Below are positions 33,770 to 40,971 of a stretch of DNA of 64,000 bases, piece by piece. Positions within the stretch are counted from its first letter, which is position 1, and each line of letters starts with the position of its first letter. Location of the stretch: positions 3,596,001 to 3,660,000 of the forward strand of contig NZ_FNSY01000001.1 of the NCBI RefSeq assembly GCF_900105515.1, read 5' to 3'. Source of the DNA: Streptomyces sp. 2131.1. Its GTDB lineage: Bacteria > Actinomycetota > Actinomycetes > Streptomycetales > Streptomycetaceae. A model generated the notes under the pieces. The model made no database searches. It was given only the letters and a program-made list of their open reading frames with translations, and was not told the origin of the DNA. The translations under genes and the position numbers were made by a program.

Positions 33770-34750
33770 ATGGCCGTGGAAAAGATGTCCCTCGCCAAGG
33801 CGCTCAACGAGTCGCTGCGCAAGGCCCTCGACACCGACCCCAAGGTCCTCATCATGGGTGAGGACGTCGGCAAGCTCGGCGGCGTCTTCCGGATCACCGA
33901 CGGCCTCCAGAAGGACTTCGGCGAGGACCGCGTCATCGACACCCCGCTCGCCGAGTCCGGCATCGTCGGTACGGCGATCGGCCTGGCCCTGCGCGGCTAC
34001 CGGCCTGTCGTCGAGATCCAGTTCGACGGCTTCGTCTTCCCCGCGTACGACCAGATCGTCACGCAGCTCGCGAAGATGCACGCCCGCGCGCTCGGCAAGA
34101 TCAAGCTCCCCGTCGTCGTGCGCATCCCGTACGGCGGTGGCATCGGTGCCGTCGAGCACCACAGCGAGTCGCCCGAGGCGCTGTTCGCGCACGTCGCGGG
34201 CCTGAAGGTGGTCTCCCCCTCCAACGCGTCCGACGCGTACTGGATGATGCAGCAGGCCGTCCAGAGCGACGACCCGGTCATCTTCTTCGAGCCGAAGCGG
34301 CGCTACTGGGACAAGGGCGAGGTCGACACCGAGTCCATCCCCGGCGCGCTGCACGCGGCCGCCGTCGCCCGCACGGGCACGGACCTCACGCTCGCCGCGT
34401 ACGGCCCGATGGTGAAGGTCTGCCTGGAGGCCGCCGCGGCCGCCCAGGAGGAGGGCAAGTCGGTCGAGGTCGTGGACCTGCGCTCGATGTCCCCCATCGA
34501 CTTCGACACCATCCAGGCGTCCGTCGAGAAGACCCGCCGCCTGGTCGTCGTCCACGAGGCGCCCGTCTTCTACGGCTCCGGGGCCGAGATCGCCGCTCGC
34601 ATCACGGAGCGGTGCTTCTACCACCTGGAGGCGCCCGTGCTTCGGGTCGGCGGCTACCACGCCCCGTACCCGCCGGCGCGGCTGGAGGAGGAGTACCTGC
34701 CGGGCCTGGACCGGGTGCTCGACGCCGTCGACCGCTCGCTGGCGTACTGA
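33770..34750 (+). CDS. bkdB: Branched-chain 2-oxoacid dehydrogenase E1 beta subunit (second copy)
   Basis: A 326-residue E1 beta subunit starting 'MAVEKMSLAKALNESLRKAL'. 'LIMGEDVGKLGGVFRITDGL', 'DTPLAESGIVGTAIGLAL' and 'RIPYGGGIGAVEHHSES' are conserved with the first copy. The ATG follows the E1 alpha stop by 2 bp, with GAGGAGGGCAAG as ribosome binding site inside the preceding gene. It pairs with E1 alpha to decarboxylate branched 2-oxo acids and acylate lipoyl-E2. Confidence 0.93.
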   Translation: MAVEKMSLAKALNESLRKALDTDPKVLIMGEDVGKLGGVFRITDGLQKDFGEDRVIDTPLAESGIVGTAIGLALRGYRPVVEIQFDGFVFPAYDQIVTQLAKMHARALGKIKLPVVVRIPYGGGIGAVEHHSESPEALFAHVAGLKVVSPSNASDAYWMMQQAVQSDDPVIFFEPKRRYWDKGEVDTESIPGALHAAAVARTGTDLTLAAYGPMVKVCLEAAAAAQEEGKSVEVVDLRSMSPIDFDTIQASVEKTRRLVVVHEAPVFYGSGAEIAARITERCFYHLEAPVLRVGGYHAPYPPARLEEEYLPGLDRVLDAVDRSLAY

Positions 34751-34762
34751 GGAGAGAGGAGC

Positions 34763-36166
34763 GTGACCACGATGACCGACACTTCCAACGCTGCTCGCTT
34801 CCGTGAGTTCAAGATGCCCGACGTGGGCGAGGGACTGACCGAGGCCGAGATCCTCAAGTGGTACGTCCAGCCCGGCGACACCGTCACCGACGGCCAGGTC
34901 GTCTGCGAGGTCGAGACCGCGAAGGCCGCCGTCGAGCTGCCGATCCCGTTCGACGGCGTCGTCCACGAACTGCGCTTCCCCGAGGGCACCACGGTCGACG
35001 TGGGCCAGGTGATCATCGCGGTGGACGTGGCGCCGGGGTCGGGCCCCGCCGCCGCGGAGCCCGAGGCCCCCGCTCCGGCCCCCGAGGCCGAGGCGCCCAA
35101 GGGCCGCCAGCCCGTGCTGGTGGGCTACGGGGTGGCCGAGTCCTCCACGAAGCGCCGGGCCCGCAAGGGCGCCGAGACCGCGCCCCCGGCGGCCGCCCCC
35201 GCTGCGGTCCAGGCCGAGCTGAACGGCCAGGGCACGGCAGCGGTTCCGGAGGCCCGTCCGCTGGCCAAGCCGCCGGTCCGCAAGCTCGCGAAGGACCTGG
35301 GCATCGACCTGGCGACGGTCACCCCGACCGGCGTGGGCGGTGTGATCACGCGCGAGGACGTGCACGCGGCGGCGACGCCGGAGACACCTGCGGTGCCTTC
35401 GGTGCCCGAGCCGTCCGTCGAGGCCCCGGCCCCCGTACAGGCCCCCGCTCCCGTCCCGGCCGGCGCCCGCGAGACGCGTATCCCGGTCAAGGGCGTGCGC
35501 AAGGCCATCGCCCAGGCGATGGTGGGCAGCGCGTTCACCGCCCCGCACGTCACCGAGTTCGTGACCGTCGACGTGACGCGCACGATGAAGCTCGTCGCGG
35601 AGCTGAAGGAGGACAAGGACATGGCGGGGGTGCGGGTCAACCCGCTCCTCGTCATCGCCAAGGCCCTCCTGGTCGCGATCAAGCGGAATCCCGGGGTCAA
35701 CGCGGTCTGGGACGAGGCGAACCAGGAGATCGTCCAGAAGCACTACGTGAACCTGGGCATCGCCGCCGCCACTCCGCGCGGCCTGATCGTCCCGAACATC
35801 AAGGACGCCCACGACCAGACGCTGCCGCAGCTGGCCGGGTCCCTGGGCGAGCTGGTCGCCACGGCCCGGGACGGCAGGACGTCCCCGGCCGCGATGGCGG
35901 GCGGCACGGTGACCATCACCAACGTGGGCGTCTTCGGCGTCGACACCGGTACGCCGATCCTCAACCCGGGCGAGTCCGCGATCCTCGCGGTCGGCGCGAT
36001 CAAGCTCCAGCCGTGGGTCCACAAGGGCAAGGTGAAGCCCCGTCAGGTGACCACGCTGGCCCTGTCGTTCGACCACCGTCTGATCGACGGCGAGCTGGGC
36101 TCCAAGTTCCTGGCGGACATCGCCGCGATCCTGGAGCAGCCGAAGCGGCTGATCACCTGGGCGTAG
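34763..36166 (+). CDS. bkdC: 2-oxoacid dehydrogenase E2, dihydrolipoyl acyltransferase (second copy)
   Basis: A 467-residue E2. Lipoyl domain with Lys in 'VETAKAAVEL' (near residue 52), an Ala/Pro linker, a subunit-binding domain ('PPVRKLAKDLGIDLATVTP', near 170), a second Ala/Pro/Val linker and the acyltransferase domain ending in 'SFDHRLIDGEL' (HxxxDG). GTG at 34763 has GGAGAGAGGAG upstream; an ATG three codons later is possible. A strong hairpin follows the stop. Confidence 0.93.
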   Translation: MTTMTDTSNAARFREFKMPDVGEGLTEAEILKWYVQPGDTVTDGQVVCEVETAKAAVELPIPFDGVVHELRFPEGTTVDVGQVIIAVDVAPGSGPAAAEPEAPAPAPEAEAPKGRQPVLVGYGVAESSTKRRARKGAETAPPAAAPAAVQAELNGQGTAAVPEARPLAKPPVRKLAKDLGIDLATVTPTGVGGVITREDVHAAATPETPAVPSVPEPSVEAPAPVQAPAPVPAGARETRIPVKGVRKAIAQAMVGSAFTAPHVTEFVTVDVTRTMKLVAELKEDKDMAGVRVNPLLVIAKALLVAIKRNPGVNAVWDEANQEIVQKHYVNLGIAAATPRGLIVPNIKDAHDQTLPQLAGSLGELVATARDGRTSPAAMAGGTVTITNVGVFGVDTGTPILNPGESAILAVGAIKLQPWVHKGKVKPRQVTTLALSFDHRLIDGELGSKFLADIAAILEQPKRLITWA

Positions 36167-36174
36167 CCGGGTGT

Positions 36175-36211
36175 ACGAGGGGCCCGCGCGAGGTTCGCGC
36201 GGGCCCCTCGT
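36175..36211 (+). terminator. Terminator of the second bkd operon
   Basis: ACGAGGGGCCCGCGCG and its exact complement form a 16-bp stem with the 5-nt loop AGGTT, beginning 9 bp after the E2 stop. Confidence 0.88.
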
Positions 36212-36367
36212 CATGTTCGTGGCAGCCCACGCCGGGCGGGACGACACGGTCCTCCTCCGGCTGTGTAACAAGGGTGTATTAGCCACCGGTTGGGCGCAAC
36301 GCACCCCCGTCCCGGACGGTTCTTGCTGATCGGAAGCGTTCGCTCAACGGATACCGAGGACGAAACC

Positions 36368-37018
36368 ATGCGCGCCCACAAGATCACCTTTGCCGCCCTG
36401 GTCGTCGCCGCGGGCCTCTCGCTCACGGCCTGCCAGAACGACGACGACGCCGCGGCGCAGACCGACCCGTCGTCCGTGACGACCGCGTCCCCGTCCAGCG
36501 GCGATTCGGGCTCCGACGGCTCGGACCCGGCCTCCCCCGAGGCGAGTCCCGGCGGGAAGGACACCTCTGCCGGGGCCGGGTCCGGCGAGAGCGGCAAGGC
36601 CGCCAAGTGCCGCACCGACGGGCTGAAGATCACCGCCATCGACAACTTCATCGACGGCGACCCGCAGGGGACCGTCGCGGTGGAGATGAAGAACAGCGGC
36701 GGACAGGACTGCGTGATCGCGGGATTCGCGGGCGTCGACCTCAAGACCGACTCGGGCACGCTGTCCGCCGAGCGCAAGGGGGAGCCCGGAGACCCGTACG
36801 TCCTCAAGTCCGGGAAGTCGATCGGCTTCTCCGTCACCTACCCGCTCAACGAGACGGGCGGCACCGGCGTCCGCATCACCGGGCTGGTGGTGACCCCGCC
36901 CAACGAGACGAAGTCGGTCACCCTCGCCTGGCCGGGCAAGCCCTCGCTGCCCGTCACGGACGGTTCCGGCGAGCCGGTGAGGGTCGGCCCGATCGGCAGC
37001 GCGGGCCAGGGCGGCTGA
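36368..37018 (+). CDS. DUF4232 lipoprotein
   Basis: A 216-residue exported lipoprotein. The signal peptide ends in the lipobox 'LSLTAC' with the lipidated Cys near residue 22. A Ser/Asp/Gly-rich linker of about 55 residues follows, then a beta-rich DUF4232 domain from 'KCRTDGLKITAID' to the end with two cysteines ('CRTDG', 'DCVIAGF') that could form a disulfide. Function unknown. ATG at 36368 is preceded by GAGGAC. It is a single-gene unit closed by a hairpin. Confidence 0.85.
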   Translation: MRAHKITFAALVVAAGLSLTACQNDDDAAAQTDPSSVTTASPSSGDSGSDGSDPASPEASPGGKDTSAGAGSGESGKAAKCRTDGLKITAIDNFIDGDPQGTVAVEMKNSGGQDCVIAGFAGVDLKTDSGTLSAERKGEPGDPYVLKSGKSIGFSVTYPLNETGGTGVRITGLVVTPPNETKSVTLAWPGKPSLPVTDGSGEPVRVGPIGSAGQGG

Positions 37019-37035
37019 GCCGTACGTTCCGTGCC

Positions 37036-37068
37036 CGTGGGGGTCCCGCTCGATGCGGGGCCCCCACG
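37036..37068. terminator. Hairpin between lipoprotein and tetR genes
   Basis: CGTGGGGGTCCCGC and GCGGGGCCCCCACG (one wobble) form a 14-bp stem with a 5-nt loop between convergent genes. Confidence 0.8.
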
Positions 37069-37089
37069 TTCGTGTGCCGGCCGGGTTCC

Positions 37090-37665
37090 TCAGGTGGCCG
37101 TGGACTCCCAGGCGGCCTCGATCATCCCGAAGATCTCGTCCACCGCGGCCTCCGGGTCGGCCGCCTCGCGGGCCAGCGCGTGCGCGTCGACCACGAACCC
37201 GGCGATAGTCCGGCAGGCCGTCGCGGTCCGGGACAGCCCGGGGTCGGCGGCGATGGCCGCCGCCAGTGACTTCGCGTGCCGCAGCCTCATCGACTCCTCG
37301 TACTCCCGCAGGGAGGTCGATCCGTCGATCATGCGCCAGACGGGGGCGGCGCCGTCCGCCGTGCAGTGCCGGACCATCGCGTGCATCTCGCGGCGCAGCG
37401 CGGGCATGAGCGGTTCGTCCGGTGCGCGGCCGGTGACCGCCTGCGCGAGCCGGTGCTCGAAGTCGGCGTCCTGTTCGAACACGAGCGCCTCTTTCGAGGC
37501 GAAGTGGGAGAAGAGCGTGGTGACGGCCACGTCCGCCTCGGCGGCGATCTCCCGGATGCCCACCGCCTCGTATCCGCGTTCCAGGAAGAGCCGCAGCGCG
37601 GTGTCGGCGATCTTCTGGCGGGTCGCGGCCTTCTTGCGCTCGCGGCGCCCGGACTGCACGGTCAT
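37090..37665 (-). CDS. TetR family regulator
   Basis: A 191-residue TetR protein with helix-turn-helix 'VGIREIAAEADVAVTTLFSH' (about residues 35-54). It is divergent from an alcohol-dehydrogenase-like gene across an 87-bp gap that contains two copies of CTAACCGTT. It therefore probably represses that gene and itself. The ligand is unknown. Confidence 0.88.
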   Translation of the reverse strand: MTVQSGRRERKKAATRQKIADTALRLFLERGYEAVGIREIAAEADVAVTTLFSHFASKEALVFEQDADFEHRLAQAVTGRAPDEPLMPALRREMHAMVRHCTADGAAPVWRMIDGSTSLREYEESMRLRHAKSLAAAIAADPGLSRTATACRTIAGFVVDAHALAREAADPEAAVDEIFGMIEAAWESTAT

Positions 37666-37708
37666 GCGCTCACGCTAGCAGGTACGTATCCGTAACAGCC
37701 TCGAAAAG

Positions 37709-37736
37709 CTAACCGTTTCGATACCCTAACCGTTAG
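37709..37736. promoter_or_regulatory. Repeated CTAACCGTT boxes between tetR and oxidoreductase
   Basis: CTAACCGTT occurs at 37709-37717 and 37726-37734. The second is part of the near-palindrome CTAACCGTTAG (37726-37736). It is well placed for the adjacent TetR protein. Confidence 0.55.
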
Positions 37737-37752
37737 TGTTACGGTCCCCGGC

Positions 37753-38658
37753 ATGAAGAAAGTGAGCTTCGCCGAGTTCGGCGGCCCCGATGTCCTGCGC
37801 CTCATCGACGCCGAGGAGCCCCATGCGGGTCCCGGCCGGATACGGATCGCCGTGCGGGCGGCAGGGGTGAACCCCGTCGACTGGAGGGTCCGCGAGGGCC
37901 AGGTCCTGGGTGCCCATCCGACCGTGCTGCCCTCCGGCGTCGGGCTGGACGCCGCCGGGATCGTGGACGAGGTGGGTGAGGGCGTCGAGGGCGTGGAGAC
38001 CGGCGACCGCGTGTTCGGCGAAGGCGCCGACACCTACGCGGAGTTCGCCGTGCTGTCGGCCTGGGCCCGGATGCCCGAGGGGCTGACGTTCGAGGAGGCG
38101 GCCGGGTATCCCTCCGTGGTGGAGACCGCCCTGCGCGTCATCGACGAGGTCGGCGTACGACCGGGCGAGACGCTGCTGGTGAGCGGGGCGTCCGGGGGCG
38201 TCGGGTCGGCGGTGCTCCAGATCGCCCGCGAGCGCGGCATCACGGTGATCGGCACGGCCGGGGCCGCGAACCAGGACTACCTGCGCGGTCTGGGTGCGCT
38301 CGCCACGACGTACGGGGAGGGCTGGGCCGGGCGGGTGCGGGGGCTCGGCCGGGTCGACGCGGCCCTCGATCTGGCCGGTTCGGGCGTGATCCCCGACCTC
38401 GTCGAGCTGACCGGGGACGCGCGCAAGGTCGTGACCATCGCCGACCTCGGCGCGCCGGAGCACGGTGTCCGGTTCTCCGGAGTGGCCGGGAGCGTGCCGG
38501 ACGCGCTCGCCGAGGCCGTGGACCTCATCGCGCGAGGGCGGCTGCGCATCCCCGTCGAGAAGACGTACACCCTCGCCGAGGCCGCCCAGGCGCACATCGA
38601 CAGCCAGGCCGGTCATACGCGTGGCCGGCGGGTGGTGGTGGTCCGGTCGGCCCCCTGA
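37753..38658 (+). CDS. NADP-dependent oxidoreductase, zinc-independent MDR family
   Basis: A 301-residue quinone-reductase-like enzyme. GroES-like domain 'GVNPVDWRVREGQVLG', cofactor loop 'LVSGASGGVGSAVLQIARER' near residue 140, and a C-terminal 'HIDSQAGHTRGRRVVVV' typical of the group. The substrate is unknown. It is divergent from a TetR regulator. Its 3' end overlaps the convergent ATPase gene by 46 bp. Confidence 0.88.
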   Translation: MKKVSFAEFGGPDVLRLIDAEEPHAGPGRIRIAVRAAGVNPVDWRVREGQVLGAHPTVLPSGVGLDAAGIVDEVGEGVEGVETGDRVFGEGADTYAEFAVLSAWARMPEGLTFEEAAGYPSVVETALRVIDEVGVRPGETLLVSGASGGVGSAVLQIARERGITVIGTAGAANQDYLRGLGALATTYGEGWAGRVRGLGRVDAALDLAGSGVIPDLVELTGDARKVVTIADLGAPEHGVRFSGVAGSVPDALAEAVDLIARGRLRIPVEKTYTLAEAAQAHIDSQAGHTRGRRVVVVRSAP

Positions 38659-39125
38659 GCGGGGCTCGCGTCGAGCCGGTGCGGACCCCTCGGTGTCTCC
38701 GGCTGCCGTAGCGCGAGTTCGGCGAACACGGTCTTGCCGACGGTGCGCGGCTCGACGCCCCACCGGTCGGCGACCGCGTCCACGAGGGCGAGCCCGCGCC
38801 CGTAGCACTCGTCCCGGCCCGCCTCGCGGAGCCCCGGCAGCCGTTCCCCTCGCGGGTCGCTGACCTCGATACGGATGGCTCCGCCGGTGACGGTGAGATG
38901 GACCCGGAAGAGCCGGCCGCGCAGGCTGCCGTGGATGAGCGCGTTGGTCGCCAACTCGGATACGAGGAGCGCTACTTCGCCGGCGCGGTGGGGGTGCCCC
39001 CAGGCGGTGACGAGCCGCGCGGCGCGTCGCCGGGCGAGGGTGACGCTGCGGGCGGTGGGGGTGTAGTCGAGGCAGTCCTCGTGGAGCGGCGAGCTGTCCT
39101 CGGGGAGCGCTTGGGCTGCGGTCAT
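38613..39125 (-). CDS. RsbW-like ATP-binding protein (anti-sigma-factor type kinase)
   Basis: A 170-residue GHKL-fold ATPase. N box 'EVALLVSELATNALIHG' (near residue 58) and G1/G2 boxes 'VSDPRGERLPGL', 'GRGLALVDAVADRWGVE' are present. Such small ATPases next to DUF5753 and DUF397 genes are a frequent Streptomyces set linked to development and antibiotic control. The ATG at 39125 is preceded by GGAGAGG. The C-terminal tail is Arg/Thr-rich. Confidence 0.87.
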   Translation of the reverse strand: MTAAQALPEDSSPLHEDCLDYTPTARSVTLARRRAARLVTAWGHPHRAGEVALLVSELATNALIHGSLRGRLFRVHLTVTGGAIRIEVSDPRGERLPGLREAGRDECYGRGLALVDAVADRWGVEPRTVGKTVFAELALRQPETPRGPHRLDASPAQGADRTTTTRRPRV

Positions 39126-39351
39126 GGGGGGCCTCTCCGGGTGGGGCGGTGGCATTGCCGCGGTGTGCCCGTGCGGGCAGGGCGGTGCGCTTCCGCTGCG
39201 CGGTGCCGTTACGTAACCGGCTCGACGCTGAACGTAGCGGTACCGGTGCCGGGGATACAAGGGCTCGGGACATATATTCCCCGTACGGGTGGCGCATGCG
39301 GATACAGTCCCAACTAGCTGCGACACTGGTCCCGTTCACCGGGAGGTCGAT

Positions 39352-40239
39352 ATGCAGGCATCTGGCAAGAGGGCGACAGGTAACCGGGTGTCGACGGTTC
39401 TCGGTCGACGCCTCGGCGGCGAGTTGCAGCGTCTGCGGGTGGCGGCCGGCAAGACACAGCGCGAAGCGGCGGAGGTCTTGAGCGCCACCCAGACCAAGGT
39501 GGTGAAGATGGAGAGCGGGTGGGTTCCCATGCGCGATCCGGACATCCGGGCGCTGTGCGCCTTCTACGGCGTTGAGGAGTCGCGACTTACCGCGCAGCTC
39601 CTGGAGCTGGCCAAGACGGACCGCGAGCGGCGGAAGGTCAAGGGATGGTGGGACGACGGCTTGGTGCCGGGTGCGGCGTCGTACATCGCCATGGAGGATG
39701 CGGCGATTCGTAACCGGCAGTGGCAACTCGCACTGATTCCCGGACTGTTCCAAACGCCTGAGTACATCCGGGCGATGGGCGTCGCCGACTCCATGTGGGA
39801 AGACTTGGACCAGATCGAAGCCGTGGTGTCGACCCGGGCCAGACGTCAGCAGCGGTTGCACGGTGAGCGCCCGTTGGTCATGCACGCGGTGATCTGGGAA
39901 GCTGCCCTGCGACAACTGGTCGGTGGGGCGGAAGTCATGAGGCGCCAGCTCAATCATCTGTGTGATCTGGCCGAACTGCCGAACGTGCACCTTCAGGTGC
40001 TTCCGTTCCGTGCGGGAGGGCACAGTGGCATCGGAGGACCGTTCAACATTCTGTCCTTCGGCGAGGATGAGGCACTGGACGTCGTCCACATGGATACGCC
40101 GCGCTCGGAGATCTGGATCGAGGACGCGGAACGTAGCGTGGCGTTTGTCGACATGTTCAACAGCCTGTCGCGTTCGGCCTTGGCGCCCTACGACTCGGTT
40201 CAGCTCATGCAGAGCATCGGCAAAGGAATGAGTGAGTGA
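39352..40239 (+). CDS. XRE-type helix-turn-helix protein with DUF5753 (WhiJ-like)
   Basis: A 295-residue regulator. The N-terminal helix-turn-helix is 'GKTQREAAEVLSATQTKVVK' (about residues 30-49). The rest is DUF5753 with 'ALIPGLFQTPEYIRAM' and 'VLPFRAGGHSGIGGPFNIL'. The family includes WhiJ-type regulators. ATG at 39352 has GGGAGG at 39341. Codon use is visibly less GC-biased than in neighbours (e.g. CTT, GTT, TCG/GAT mixes). It overlaps the DUF397 gene by 4 nt. Confidence 0.88.
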   Translation: MQASGKRATGNRVSTVLGRRLGGELQRLRVAAGKTQREAAEVLSATQTKVVKMESGWVPMRDPDIRALCAFYGVEESRLTAQLLELAKTDRERRKVKGWWDDGLVPGAASYIAMEDAAIRNRQWQLALIPGLFQTPEYIRAMGVADSMWEDLDQIEAVVSTRARRQQRLHGERPLVMHAVIWEAALRQLVGGAEVMRRQLNHLCDLAELPNVHLQVLPFRAGGHSGIGGPFNILSFGEDEALDVVHMDTPRSEIWIEDAERSVAFVDMFNSLSRSALAPYDSVQLMQSIGKGMSE

Positions 40240-40418
40240 AGGTGTTTCAGTTCGTCAAGTCCAGCTACAGCACGCTGGAGAAGGACTGTGTCGAGGTGGC
40301 CCGCAACGTGCCCGGTGCCGTCGCCGTACGCGACTCGAAGCGGGCCGCCGGGCCCGTCCTCGTACTCACCCCCACCGCGTGGAACGCGTTTCGGGCGTCG
40401 CTGTCCCGCCAGCCGTAA
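40236..40418 (+). CDS. DUF397 small protein
   Basis: A 60-residue protein with the DUF397 pattern 'FVKSSYSTLEKDCVEVA' and 'VAVRDSKRAAGPVLVLTPTA'. It is thought to partner the DUF5753 regulator, perhaps as an antagonist. GTG overlaps the regulator's stop (GTGA), showing translational coupling. An inverted repeat (CGTAAGGG/CCCTTACG, 40414-40448) covers its end and may terminate transcription. Confidence 0.88.
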   Translation: MKVFQFVKSSYSTLEKDCVEVARNVPGAVAVRDSKRAAGPVLVLTPTAWNAFRASLSRQP

Positions 40419-40448
40419 GGGCGGCCCCGGGCCCGGGAATCCCTTACG
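40414..40448 (+). terminator. Possible terminator after the DUF397 gene
   Basis: CGTAAGGG and CCCTTACG (8 bp) enclose an inner GC palindrome CCCGGGCCCGGG. The stop codon lies within the left arm. Confidence 0.45.
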
Positions 40449-40470
40449 CGGATAGGGCGTTCAGCAGAGC

Positions 40471-40929
40471 ATGACTCAACGTCCCGCGCCGCGCGCGCTG
40501 TCCGACGCCTCCTTGTCCGCCCTCCTGGAGGCGCAGCAGTTCGGCACGCTCGCCACCGTCAAGCGCAGCGGCCACCCCCATCTGACGACCATGCTGTACA
40601 GCTGGGACGCGGAGGCCCGCATCGCGCGGTTCTCGTCGACCGCCGACCGGGTCAAGGTCGGGCACCTGCGCCGCGACCCGCACGCGGCGCTGCACGTGCC
40701 GGGCGGGGACGTGTGGTCGTTCGCGGTGGCGGAGGGTACGGCCGAGGTTTCCGAGGTCACGGCCGTTCCGGGCGACGCGGTCGGGCGGGAACTGCTCGCC
40801 ATGATCCCCTCGGACGCGCGGCCCGGGGACGAGGCGGCGCTCCTGGAACAGCTGGTGGCCGAGCGCCGGGTGGTCATCCGGCTGAAGGTGGACCGGCTGT
40901 ACGGAACAGCTCTGGACGTCAACGGCTGA
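40471..40929 (+). CDS. PPOX-class F420-dependent oxidoreductase-like protein
   Basis: A 152-residue split-barrel protein. 'LLEAQQFGTLATVKRSGHPH' near the start and 'RVKVGHLRRDPHAALHVPG' in the middle are hallmarks of the F420/FMN-binding PPOX group. The role is probably reduction of an unidentified small molecule. It lies 52 bp after the DUF397 gene but beyond a possible terminator. Confidence 0.85.
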   Translation: MTQRPAPRALSDASLSALLEAQQFGTLATVKRSGHPHLTTMLYSWDAEARIARFSSTADRVKVGHLRRDPHAALHVPGGDVWSFAVAEGTAEVSEVTAVPGDAVGRELLAMIPSDARPGDEAALLEQLVAERRVVIRLKVDRLYGTALDVNG

Positions 40930-40971
40930 CGGGGCCCGGGCCGGGCCATGGCCTCCCGGCGGGCTCGGCCG

